A DNA stretch of 17,677 nucleotides from Pseudomonas sp. UBA4194 (GTDB lineage Bacteria; Pseudomonadota; Gammaproteobacteria; Pseudomonadales; Pseudomonadaceae): assembly GCF_002379585.1 (NCBI RefSeq), contig NZ_DFUE01000023.1:31007-48683 (forward strand), written 5' to 3'. The position numbers were made by a program, and so were the translations under genes. Under the pieces are notes generated by a model, which worked only from the letters and a program-made list of their open reading frames with translations, did not search any database and was not told the origin of the DNA. Shown one piece after another: positions 6,994-13,402 of this stretch (position 1 is the first letter of the stretch; each line of letters begins with the position of its first letter).

Positions 6994-7034
6994 TCCGCGG
7001 GTAGATCGGGACAAGGCCCCGGTCCACCCGCGGA
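6994..7034. repeat. inverted repeat beyond the RraB-like gene
   Basis: TCCGCGGGT (6994-7002) and ACCCGCGGA (7026-7034) form a perfect 9-bp stem around a GC-rich loop. It begins 5 bp after the stop codon of the - strand RraB-like gene. There is no U-tract after it on that strand, so it may be a 3'-end stabiliser or a weak terminator. Confidence 0.5.
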
Positions 7035-7038
7035 AAAA

Positions 7039-7380
7039 TCAAGCGGGCGGACGCTTGATCTCATGCTTTACGCCCCAGCCTTCAATTTCACCCCCGAGCG
7101 GCTCGATCACCGCTTCGAAGTCATGCTCGAACTCACCGATGCCGCCATAGGTGGCGTACATCACCTTGCTCAATTCCAGATTCCAGGCGCCGTCGTCTCG
7201 TTCACTGACCTGCGCATTGAGCGACTCGCCCTGAAACTTGCCGGCAGCCGTTCGCGCGCGGTCTTCATCGGGGAAGACGGCGTAGAACTCGATCGGGTGA
7301 ATACGGGCAAAATCGAAACCGCCTTCCTTCATGCGGCGCAGAACGTTGCTGCTGATATCTTCTTGATAGGCTGTGCTCAT
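7039..7380 (-). CDS. rraB: RraB-like ribonuclease E regulator
   Basis: This 113-residue cytoplasmic protein resembles the RraB family, which in E. coli binds RNase E and inhibits mRNA decay. Points of similarity are the N-terminal helix SNVLRRMKEGGFDFARIHPIEFYAVFPDED, which corresponds to the dense helix and hinge of the family, and the C-terminal GWG motif (GGEIEGWGVKHE). E. coli RraB is 138 aa and ends in a strongly acidic tail, which is missing here. An excellent ribosome binding site (GAGGAGGA) lies about 6 nt before the ATG at 7380. It is followed by a hairpin. Homology is by recall of Pseudomonas annotation and motif reading; inhibition of RNase E is inferred. Confidence 0.7.
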   Translation of the reverse strand: MSTAYQEDISSNVLRRMKEGGFDFARIHPIEFYAVFPDEDRARTAAGKFQGESLNAQVSERDDGAWNLELSKVMYATYGGIGEFEHDFEAVIEPLGGEIEGWGVKHEIKRPPA

Positions 7381-7548
7381 GAATCGTCCTCCTCGGCATA
7401 AATGACGGATAGACTTTCAGTACTTCCAGGACCTCCTCAGAACAGCGGAAAGTTTGCAGCACTGCGCAATGGCGCAGGTGCCCGGAAACAAGCATGGAGC
7501 TTATGAAGACAAGGTCTTGCCGACCCTTGGGATGCAGAGTAGCGCGAA

Positions 7549-7575
7549 GGTCAGGCCGGTGCCAAGGGCCTGACC
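7549..7575 (-). terminator. hairpin downstream of the 78-residue gene
   Basis: GGTCAGGCC (7549-7557) and GGCCTGACC (7567-7575) form a perfect 9-bp stem with a 9-nt loop, 13 bp beyond the stop of the 78-residue gene. There is no T-run on either strand, so intrinsic termination is unproven. Confidence 0.4.
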
Positions 7576-7587
7576 GACAAACTATTT

Positions 7588-7824
7588 TCAGGCCACTTCG
7601 GTGATGGCGGTGATCTCGACACTGTGTTGCGACTTCAACGATTTGACCGCGGGTGAGGCGACTTTATCAGGCAAAGTAACATCGTCCAGTTCAGCGGCAA
7701 CCGGATAAAGTTTTGAGCGAACGAGCTTCGCGGCGTCCTCAATGGTCGGACAGTTTTCGGCACTGATGGTCATACTGTCCAGCACGCCATCTTTATTGAC
7801 GAAGCTGATTTTCCACTCTTTCAT
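7588..7824 (-). CDS. conserved-looking small protein, 78 aa, unknown
   Basis: This small soluble protein starts MKEWKISFVNKDGVLDSMTI, with alternating hydrophobic residues that suggest a short beta-sheet followed by a helix (PTIEDAAKLVRSKLYP). It has no signal peptide or membrane segment. The start at 7824 is chosen because GAGGAG lies about 9 nt upstream. The longer reading frame to 8109 would run into the LTA-synthase-family gene, and its extra residues are low-complexity and Arg/Pro-rich. A 175-bp gap separates it from the upstream gene and holds an inverted repeat (7899-7912), so it may have its own promoter. I do not recognise the family. Confidence 0.75.
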   Translation of the reverse strand: MKEWKISFVNKDGVLDSMTISAENCPTIEDAAKLVRSKLYPVAAELDDVTLPDKVASPAVKSLKSQHSVEITAITEVA

Positions 7825-7898
7825 CGTTGTGTATCTCCTCAGCGAAAGTCGGGCAGGAAGCAGGGTGATACGGCTACCTAGAAGTGGACCGATGCGGG

Positions 7899-7912
7899 GG
7901 AACGTTCGTTCC
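7899..7912 (-). promoter_or_regulatory. inverted repeat GGAACG-N2-CGTTCC
   Basis: This 14-nt inverted repeat lies 75-88 nt upstream of the start codon of the 78-residue gene. On the - strand GGAAC also resembles the -35 of extracytoplasmic-function sigma factors. A matching -10 is not clear. It may be an operator or a promoter part. Confidence 0.25.
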
Positions 7913-7999
7913 GGGGAGGTGACGTTTGGCGAGGGGGTGTTGGGGGGTGGCAGGGATTGGAAGTTGGGGGAGCAGACATCGCCGATCCCCCGGCAAACA

Positions 8000-10159
8000 T
8001 TACTCCTGCTTGCTCTCCACCGCGCCGGCGGTGTTGTCCAGCAGGCTCTTGGTGGCGGTCTGGATGAACGAGTCGAGCCGTTCGCGCAGCTGCGGCACGT
8101 CGGTGGCATCCTCGATCAGGTCAGCCTTGAACTCGCGGCCCAACTGGTAGCGGTACAGACGTGGGTCCATCTCGCGCGGCTCGACCAGAATACGGTCGCC
8201 GCTGATGATTGCCACGGTCTGCTCACTGCCCGAGGGCTTGATCACCGCAAAGCCCTTGTCGCCTTCCGGCAGGTTGAGCAGGTCACGCCCCCAGCATTGA
8301 TGCTGGCTGGCGCCGCCCAGGCGACCCATGATGGTCGGCACCACATCCGGCTGCGTGCCGACGGTGTGTACCACCTTGCCGAACTTCTCCTGGATGCCCG
8401 GGCCAATTAGCAACATCGGGATGTTGAAGCGCCCCAGGTCCATCTCGGTAATCTGCTTTTCATTGCCAAAGCCGTGGTCGCCCAATACCACGAACAGGGT
8501 CTCTTTGAAGTAAGGCTCCTTGCGGGCCTTCTCGAAGAATTGGCCCAGGGCCCAGTCCGAATAGCGCATGGCTGTGAGGTGCAGGTCCAGGCTGCCGCGG
8601 CCGGTCACCTTGTCGACCGGCAGGTTGGCCGGCAGGGCATAGGGCACATGGTTGGAGAGCGACTGCAGCAAGGCATAGAACGGCTTGCCGGCAGCGCCGC
8701 GCTTGGCCAGCTCTTCATTGCCGCGGTCGAACATGTCCTGGTCGGACACGCCCCAGGTCGGGTCCGAGAACACGGGGTTGACGAAGTCGTTGCGGCCGAT
8801 GAACGTGGTCATGCCCTGGTTGCTGAAGAACCCGGACTGGTTGTCCCAGGCGAAGTCGCCGTTGTACACGTAGACGTCATCGTAGTTACGCGCCGCGCTG
8901 AGCATCTCCGGCAGGCCAGACAGTTTATGGCTGCCTTCCGGGGTCTGCATCAGGTATTCGAAACCTGGCAGGTTGGGGAAGCAGCCCATGGTGGCGAACA
9001 TGCCCTGGTGGGTATGGGTGCCGCTGGAGAAGAAGTGGTCGAACAGCGTGCCTTCCTGGGCCAGCTTGTCGAAGTACGGTGTGATATTGCCTTCGGCGCC
9101 CAAAGCCCCAACCGAGTGACCGGCAAAGCTCTCCAGCAGGATGACCACCACGTTCTTGATCGGCAGGGTGTTTTCCTGCGGCGGCTGGAAGTTGCGTCGT
9201 ACGGCTGCGGTGTCGCTGTCCACCAGCGTGTCGTGGGACGTGAGCAGCATGTCGCGGACGGTCTGCTGCGCCTGCTCCTGTGGCAGGGTGGCCTTCCAGA
9301 TGTTGTCGCGGTCTTCGGACATCCGGCTCTTCGCTGCGGCAATCAGTGTCAGCGAGCCGTTGAGGCCCAACTGGTTGGCGAAGTTGGAGTCGGTGGTATA
9401 GGCATCACCCCAGCGCAGCGGCGGGCCTTGACGCAACGTGCCCCGGGCGGCAACCACGGCGATCAACAAGATCACCACGAACACGCCGATGCGCGCGTAC
9501 CAGGGTGCTACCGTACGCGCCGAGGCAACGTGGGTGCTGGCCTGGCGCGGACGGGTCAAGCGGTCGAAGCCCTTGAACACCAGGCTCAGCAGCCATGTGA
9601 CCAGCGCCCAGGCGAGCAGGTAACGGACCACCGGATAGCCGTACCAGATCATGCTCAGTACGGTTTTCGGGTCTTCCTTCACGTATTGGAACACCAGGCC
9701 GTTGAGACGCTGGTGGAACTCGCGGTAGAAGTCCATCTCCATCAGCCCGCACAACAGCACGATGCTGGAAACGATGGTCAACCAGGCGCGGAACCAACCG
9801 CGCCAGCGCATTGCGGTGGCGCTCAGCACTGCCAGCAGCAATGGAATCAGCAGGTAGACCACCAGGCGCAGGTCGAAGCGCAGGCCGTTGAGCATGGCTT
9901 CGACGAAGGTGCTGGCGGGGGTGTCGCCGATCATCTCGCGGTTGTACCACAGCAGCGCCAGGCGCAACCCGCTGAGCATCAGCATGATTGCCAGGCCGCT
10001 GAGCAGGGTGTAGGCCAGGTGCGATTTGACGTTGGGTTGCAGCTTGCCGCGCGCGGGCTGCTTTTGACTCAAGGCGTCCGGGGTAGCCATGTCGTGGGAA
10101 AGTCCGTTGGGGTCTGTAGGATTTTTGTCGGTAAAAGCTGGGCGCGGATTGTCGGCCAT
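8000..10159 (-). CDS. LTA synthase family phosphoglycerol transferase (sulfatase superfamily)
   Basis: This 719-residue inner-membrane protein has about five predicted helices (roughly 47-71, 95-117, 126-143, 175-196, 222-239) and a large C-terminal periplasmic alkaline-phosphatase/sulfatase-fold domain. Expected metal and catalytic residues are present: Glu343 in VILLESF, a candidate nucleophile Thr381 or Thr383 in SSGTHTHQGMF, and Asp561-His562 in VVLGDHGFG. In Gram-positive bacteria LtaS polymerises glycerol phosphate. Gram-negative members are thought to move phosphoglycerol or similar groups onto periplasmic or envelope acceptors; the acceptor here is unknown. No Shine-Dalgarno is visible before ATG 10159 or the next ATG (10090), so the start is uncertain. 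It appears monocistronic or leads into the 78-residue gene. Confidence 0.9.
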   Translation of the reverse strand: MADNPRPAFTDKNPTDPNGLSHDMATPDALSQKQPARGKLQPNVKSHLAYTLLSGLAIMLMLSGLRLALLWYNREMIGDTPASTFVEAMLNGLRFDLRLVVYLLIPLLLAVLSATAMRWRGWFRAWLTIVSSIVLLCGLMEMDFYREFHQRLNGLVFQYVKEDPKTVLSMIWYGYPVVRYLLAWALVTWLLSLVFKGFDRLTRPRQASTHVASARTVAPWYARIGVFVVILLIAVVAARGTLRQGPPLRWGDAYTTDSNFANQLGLNGSLTLIAAAKSRMSEDRDNIWKATLPQEQAQQTVRDMLLTSHDTLVDSDTAAVRRNFQPPQENTLPIKNVVVILLESFAGHSVGALGAEGNITPYFDKLAQEGTLFDHFFSSGTHTHQGMFATMGCFPNLPGFEYLMQTPEGSHKLSGLPEMLSAARNYDDVYVYNGDFAWDNQSGFFSNQGMTTFIGRNDFVNPVFSDPTWGVSDQDMFDRGNEELAKRGAAGKPFYALLQSLSNHVPYALPANLPVDKVTGRGSLDLHLTAMRYSDWALGQFFEKARKEPYFKETLFVVLGDHGFGNEKQITEMDLGRFNIPMLLIGPGIQEKFGKVVHTVGTQPDVVPTIMGRLGGASQHQCWGRDLLNLPEGDKGFAVIKPSGSEQTVAIISGDRILVEPREMDPRLYRYQLGREFKADLIEDATDVPQLRERLDSFIQTATKSLLDNTAGAVESKQE

Positions 10160-10232
10160 TAAAGGTGAAAATTCCGTTTAATTTTCATCAGCTTCGAGCG
10201 GGCACCTGGCGCGTTCGAGGTCGCTGCGACCC

Positions 10233-10260
10233 TGGTGGGAGCGCGTGCCAGACGCGATGA
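10233..10260. repeat. single divergent REP-like element
   Basis: TGGTGGGAGCGCGTGCCAGA and the following CGCGATG resemble the REP consensus with a changed stem (CGCGT with ACGCG). It lies about 75-100 bp upstream of the LTA-synthase-family start. Otherwise the interval 10160-10380 shows no gene, and I could not place a promoter with confidence. Confidence 0.45.
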
Positions 10261-10380
10261 GGTCAGTCAGCCCAATGGGAAACGGCAACAGCCGGTAACA
10301 ATCGCCGGACATGATACGTCGGCAGGGGGGGAAGGTCGAACCCATTGCGGGCTCGACCGTTTGCATTGAAACAGCGGCTG

Positions 10381-10572
10381 TCAGACCCGCACGTTGCCTC
10401 GCGGCCCGGCGATAGCCCAGATGATCAAGCCCAGCACTGGCAGCAGAATGATCAGCAGCACCCAAAGGACTTTCGCCCCGGTTCCTGCCCCACTTTTGAT
10501 GACATTGATGATTGCCCAGATGTCGAGCGCCAGAATGATGAGCCCGACCAGGCTATTGAAAGTGGAACCCAT
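10381..10572 (-). CDS. PLDc_N-type two-helix membrane protein, 63 aa
   Basis: This 63-residue protein has two membrane helices (about 8-26 and 33-55) separated by a short loop (KSGAGTGAK), then a short tail with PRG. The pattern, including DIWAIINVI and LLIILLPVLGLIIWAIAGPR, matches the PLDc_N family, which corresponds to the N-terminal membrane part of cardiolipin synthases but here stands alone without the catalytic HKD domains. Its function is unknown. The start at 10572 is chosen because AAGGAG lies 6 nt upstream; an ATG at 10602 lacks such a site. A possible -10 (TATCCT) occurs about 40 bp upstream of the chosen start. Confidence 0.85.
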   Translation of the reverse strand: MGSTFNSLVGLIILALDIWAIINVIKSGAGTGAKVLWVLLIILLPVLGLIIWAIAGPRGNVRV

Positions 10573-10671
10573 GTGATGCTCCTTGAGGATGGCTTGCATC
10601 ACTTAGGATAGCTGGGGGTCGCTGGGGTTCCGTGGTGGGGCTTGAATTTGGGGTTTAGCAGGTTTGGCCCC

Positions 10672-10942
10672 TTCGCGGCTGGACGCCGCTCCTACAGAGG
10701 GGTTGGGGTCGAGGGGCGGGGGGGGGTTGGATTTGGGGTTGGCGGGGCGGCCCCTTCGCGGCTGGACGCCGCTCCTACAGGGGGTTGGGGTCGGGGTTGG
10801 CGGGGGTGGCCTCTTCGCGGCTGGACGCCGCTCCTACAGGGGGATTGGGGTCGGGGTTGGATTTGGGGTTGGCCTTTTTGCGGCTGGACGCCGCTCCTAC
10901 GGGGGGAACGGGGGCATTGTAGGAGCGGCGTACAGCCGCGAA
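10672..10942. repeat. second REP family: four direct copies plus one inverted
   Basis: TTCGCGGCTGGACGCCGCTC and the following CTACAG occur at 10672-10697, 10755-10780, 10814-10839 and, with one change in the first bases, 10877-10902. A palindromic partner (TGTAGGAGCGGCGTACAGCC and following) lies at 10918-10942 and can pair with the fourth copy. Spacing is 83, 59 and 63 bp, so it is irregular, unlike the array at 1836. The sequence between the copies is strikingly G-rich on the + strand. The cluster lies between the 3' end of the 176-residue gene and the 5' region of the PLDc_N gene. Confidence 0.88.
10699..10868 (+). other. G-quadruplex-capable spacers between REPs
   Basis: Three spacers each hold at least four runs of four or more G close together. 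At 10699-10726 the loops are 2, 4 and 1 nt and the last run is nine G. At 10781-10806 the loops are 2, 2 and 5 nt. At 10839-10868 the loops are 3, 2 and 8 nt. The first two satisfy the usual G4-N(1-7) rule for stable quadruplexes. The G-rich strand is +, so the RNA of the leftward-transcribed 176-residue gene would be C-rich here. Confidence 0.6.
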
Positions 10943-10986
10943 GGGGGCATCAGCCGCGCAGAAAAGCTTAGGCTCACCCCGCCCCC

Positions 10987-11014
10987 TGTGGGAGCGGGCT
11001 CTGCCCGCGAAGGG
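10987..11014. repeat. single REP of the first family
   Basis: TGTGGGAGCGGGCTCTGCCC and the following GCGAAGGG match the same REP family as the array at 1836-2092, in the orientation of its inverted copy. It lies 21 bp beyond the stop of the 176-residue gene, so the two REP families meet in this interval. Confidence 0.75.
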
Positions 11015-11034
11015 CCGGCGCTGCTACCCATCAC

Positions 11035-11565
11035 TCAAACGTGTACCGCGACCCGCAATGCCTCCAACGCCGGCGCGGCGGCGATCTTCAATTCGGCGCC
11101 CAACGCCACCACCCGCTCCACATCCTGGCCATACACCAGCACCATTTGCAGCTCGTCATCCAGCGGCTCGCTGAAATTGACCAGCACATACCCGCCCAGA
11201 TCCTTGCTCATGGCGCTCAATTGCACCTGAATACGATTGAGCGCGGTGAGCGCGTCCACTTTGTTCAGTTGCTTGGGCTTGATATTGAAGGGTACGTCCG
11301 GCCCGAACGAGTCGATGATCTGCTGCAGCAACTCAGGATAGGTGTCGGCCTGGAAAATCACCGTGTCCGGCAGACTCCCCACCACCACCCACTCACCCAG
11401 ACCGATGGGAAAGGTATCGTCGTAGTTGATGTCCGGGTTGGCAGCCAGGAAGCCTTGCGGATGGGCATAGGCCTGGGCGGCTTCGTCAGCGATGCGCTCG
11501 ATGTCATCATCAGCCATGCACCCGGAACTGATTTTGCCGATGAGTTCGATAAGCTGTTGTTTCAT
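11035..11565 (-). CDS. hypothetical protein, 176 aa
   Basis: The protein begins MKQQLIELIGKISSGCMADDDIERIADEA and appears soluble and acidic, with a central mixed alpha/beta stretch. There is no signal peptide, membrane helix or recognisable catalytic motif. The start at 11565 is preferred over 11583, which would only add MPRGGL. The ribosome binding site is GGGGTGG, moderate in strength. The ankyrin gene ends 62 nt upstream on the same strand with no clear terminator, so the two may be co-transcribed and functionally linked. I do not recognise the family. Confidence 0.75.
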   Translation of the reverse strand: MKQQLIELIGKISSGCMADDDIERIADEAAQAYAHPQGFLAANPDINYDDTFPIGLGEWVVVGSLPDTVIFQADTYPELLQQIIDSFGPDVPFNIKPKQLNKVDALTALNRIQVQLSAMSKDLGGYVLVNFSEPLDDELQMVLVYGQDVERVVALGAELKIAAAPALEALRVAVHV

Positions 11566-11627
11566 GAGGCCACCCCGCGGCACTGGAAAAAGGCCGCAAG
11601 GATAGCCGCAAAATGCCCGCCGGGGTA

Positions 11628-12149
11628 TCAGCCGGCCAGGCGCTCCAGCTGAGCGGTGGTGTCGACCGCACCCATGGCGCGTGCGGCGCCCAACGCATTG
11701 GTACCCTGGGCGTCGACAGCAGCCGGGTCGGCACCCTGCGCCAGCAGGTAATCGACCATGGCGGTGCGATTGAACATCGCCGCCATCATCAGTGCGGTGC
11801 GGCCATCGGCCGACGCACCGTCGACCGGCGTACCCTGCTCCACCAACAACTGCACCATCGGCAGGTTGCCCTTGAACGCGGCCCCCGCCATCGGCAGCTG
11901 GTTCTTGTCATTGGCGATCAACGGATCGGCCTTGTGCTCCAGCAGCACCTTCGCGGCCTCCAGATGCCCATGATAAGTAGCCAGCATCAGCAGGGTATCG
12001 CCGTTGTGATTACGCAGATTGGGCGGCAGGCCTTTTTCCAGCAGGCGCGCAAGCATGGTGGCATCGCCACTGCGAGCCACGTCGAATACCTGTTCGGCAA
12101 ATTGCGCTGCTTCTTCATCATTCATCTGGCGGGCTTGGGTCTCGGTCAT
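11628..12149 (-). CDS. ankyrin-repeat protein
   Basis: This 173-residue protein has an N-terminal helical pair (about 12-48) and consecutive ankyrin repeats at about 50-80, 83-113 and 116-146, with a partial last one to about 168. Consensus pieces are NGDTLLMLATYHGHLEAAKVLLE, DGRTALMMAAMF and VDYLLAQGADP. No export signal is visible, so it is probably a cytoplasmic protein-binding module. Pseudomonas has similar small ankyrin proteins next to catalase genes (ankB), but no catalase lies in this window, so I leave the symbol empty. The start at 12149 has AGGAGG 5 nt upstream; the frame continues upstream to 12209 without such a signal. Confidence 0.9.
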   Translation of the reverse strand: MTETQARQMNDEEAAQFAEQVFDVARSGDATMLARLLEKGLPPNLRNHNGDTLLMLATYHGHLEAAKVLLEHKADPLIANDKNQLPMAGAAFKGNLPMVQLLVEQGTPVDGASADGRTALMMAAMFNRTAMVDYLLAQGADPAAVDAQGTNALGAARAMGAVDTTAQLERLAG

Positions 12150-12364
12150 GAAAACCTCCTGGCAATTGATCACGGTGGTCAGTGTCCCCATGCGCCCCTC
12201 TGGCTGCAACAGACAGGGCCTATGGTCAGGCGCATGGGAATTTATTAGCGATTTGTGGTCATAGACAGTAGGCCTGCGGAAAAAGTCTGCCCGTATGCCC
12301 CCCTCTCACGTCCCGGACGAACGTATCCCTCGCCCTGCCCCGCCGCGCAAAATGCAGTATGCCA

Positions 12365-12374
12365 AATGGCCATT
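12365..12374. promoter_or_regulatory. palindrome upstream of the sigma-54 promoter
   Basis: AATGGCCATT is a perfect 10-bp palindrome, and TGCAT-ATTGCA follows about 3 bp later. They lie roughly 95-115 bp before the expected start of the DUF3509 transcript, where activators of sigma-54 promoters usually bind. I cannot tell which activator would bind. Confidence 0.25.
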
Positions 12375-12451
12375 CATGCATATTGCACGAAGCCCTAAAA
12401 AACGAAACTTCACAACCCCATGATTTTAAACGATTTTTTTATTTAGAATTG

Positions 12452-12469
12452 TTGGCACACTCGCTGCAA
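12452..12469 (+). promoter_or_regulatory. sigma-54 (RpoN) promoter
   Basis: TTGGCACACTCGCTGCAA fits the -24/-12 consensus TGGCACG-N4-TTGCA. GG (12454-12455) and GC (12466-12467) are separated by exactly 10 nt, as required. It lies just after an AT-rich stretch (12423-12450). Transcription would start near 12479, about 33 nt before the DUF3509 start codon. Confidence 0.75.
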
Positions 12470-12511
12470 CTCCTTACTCAAGCCTGCCAACCTAGAGTCA
12501 AGGAGCTGCAA

Positions 12512-12790
12512 ATGACCTTCCTCCACGAAAAATTCGTTTCCGTTTTCTCCGAGTATGAAGTCACCACTCAACCGCGTCCTGATGGCGCTGTTCTGCTGAC
12601 CTTGCGCGACGGCGATGGCAAACAGATCAAACGTTCCATCTCCTATGCCCAACTCAATACCCCAGAGCAGTTGACCTGGGTCATCAGCGCGATTCGCCGT
12701 GACCTGGCCGGGGAAGCCAGCCAGTTGCCGGCCATCAGCATGCTGCAAAGCCAGAATCGTTTTGCCCTGCCGACTTATCACTCGGCCTGA
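12512..12790 (+). CDS. DUF3509 family protein, 92 aa
   Basis: This small cytoplasmic protein belongs to DUF3509, a family I know mainly from Pseudomonas. The family pattern is visible: F-x3-F-x-E-Y near the N-terminus, RPDGAVLLTLRDGDGK in the middle, R-S-I-S-Y, and IRRDLA followed by a QLP turn. The function is unknown. The start at 12512 is set by AAGGAG 6 nt upstream; the open frame extends back to 12359 but would cross the promoter. It is a single-gene transcription unit, framed by a sigma-54 promoter upstream and an intrinsic terminator downstream. RpoN control suggests a response to nitrogen, carbon or envelope signals, which is inference. Confidence 0.88.
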   Translation: MTFLHEKFVSVFSEYEVTTQPRPDGAVLLTLRDGDGKQIKRSISYAQLNTPEQLTWVISAIRRDLAGEASQLPAISMLQSQNRFALPTYHSA

Positions 12791-12807
12791 GCCTTTTTTG
12801 CACGTCC

Positions 12808-12846
12808 AACCCGCTCCCTGGCGCATCCTGGTAGCGGGTTTTTTTT
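12808..12846 (+). terminator. intrinsic terminator of the DUF3509 gene
   Basis: AACCCGCT (12808-12815) pairs perfectly with AGCGGGTT (12833-12840), followed by a T-run to 12846. It lies 18 nt after the DUF3509 stop codon. Confidence 0.88.
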
Positions 12847-12887
12847 GGGTGGGGGTTTTGTGGGGCGGGATTCTTGCGGGGAGCGGA

Positions 12888-12911
12888 CGCGGCTTACGCC
12901 GCTGCTACAGG
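12888..12911. repeat. REP-like element over the end of the dioxygenase-like gene
   Basis: ACGCGGCTTACGCCGCTGCT and the following ACAG resemble the REP family seen at 10672-10942 (GCGGCTGGACGCCGCTCCTA), with a few changes. The stop codon of the - strand dioxygenase-like gene (12905-12907) lies inside it. Confidence 0.55.
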
Positions 12912-13402
12912 TTTAGGGGGCGGGGATCGGCGAATAGTCGAAGTGCAACCAGGCGGGGGCGTTCGCCGACATCCAGCCAGTGGGGCATTCCTGCGGGCAC
13001 TACCAGGCGATCGTTGCGCTCGCATAGCACGGTGTACATGTAGTCGGCTACATGCAGGCTCACCGACAGCCGGCCGGCGAGCAAGCAGATGGCACAATCG
13101 CCTTGCAGCCGGTGCTCGCGTTGCCAACCGTCAGCAACCTGCACCGCACCCAGGTGATCCTCGTCGATGCTTAGCACATCCAGTTCCAGATAGCCGCCCT
13201 GCCCCATCCACACGTCCACCTCGGCTCTGTAGGCGGCCACCACTTCTTCCTGGCTGGCACCGGCCTGGACCGGCAAGGTCGATTCGGCGCGTTCGAACGT
13301 GACGCCCAATTCGGCCAATGTCGCCGCGATGTCTTCGACATGGCTCAGCACCTTGTTGGGAATGTCCGGTGTGCTTTGGTGATACACGGTGAGGCGACTC
13401 AT
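12905..13402 (-). CDS. acireductone dioxygenase homologue lacking two metal ligands
   Basis: This 165-residue cupin clearly resembles acireductone dioxygenase (MtnD/ARD) of the methionine salvage pathway, with the shared start S-x-LTVYHQS-x-PD and PNKVL, the GASQEEV segment and the VPAG-x-x-HW loop. In Klebsiella ARD the metal is held by His96, His98, Glu102 and His140. Here His97 and His141 are kept, but the second His is Leu99 and the Glu is Cys103. Normal metal-dependent activity is therefore doubtful. It is also about 16 residues shorter than the usual 181, ending at a stop in a REP-like element. The start at 13402 overlaps the MFS stop by 4 nt, so the two are translationally coupled. It could be a non-enzymatic or re-purposed paralogue. 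Confidence 0.85.
   Translation of the reverse strand: MSRLTVYHQSTPDIPNKVLSHVEDIAATLAELGVTFERAESTLPVQAGASQEEVVAAYRAEVDVWMGQGGYLELDVLSIDEDHLGAVQVADGWQREHRLQGDCAICLLAGRLSVSLHVADYMYTVLCERNDRLVVPAGMPHWLDVGERPRLVALRLFADPRPLNL

Noticed and set aside
8474..10162. 562-codon open frame on the + strand
   Set aside because: It is fully antisense to the LTA-synthase-family gene, has Gln/His/Val-rich low-information composition, no ribosome binding site and no recognisable motif. Long antisense frames are common in GC-rich genes.
10642..11230. + strand frames over the REP cluster
   Set aside because: They translate the REP copies and G-rich spacers into Gly/Trp/Arg-rich repeats; there is no start signal and they run into the 3' end of a real gene.
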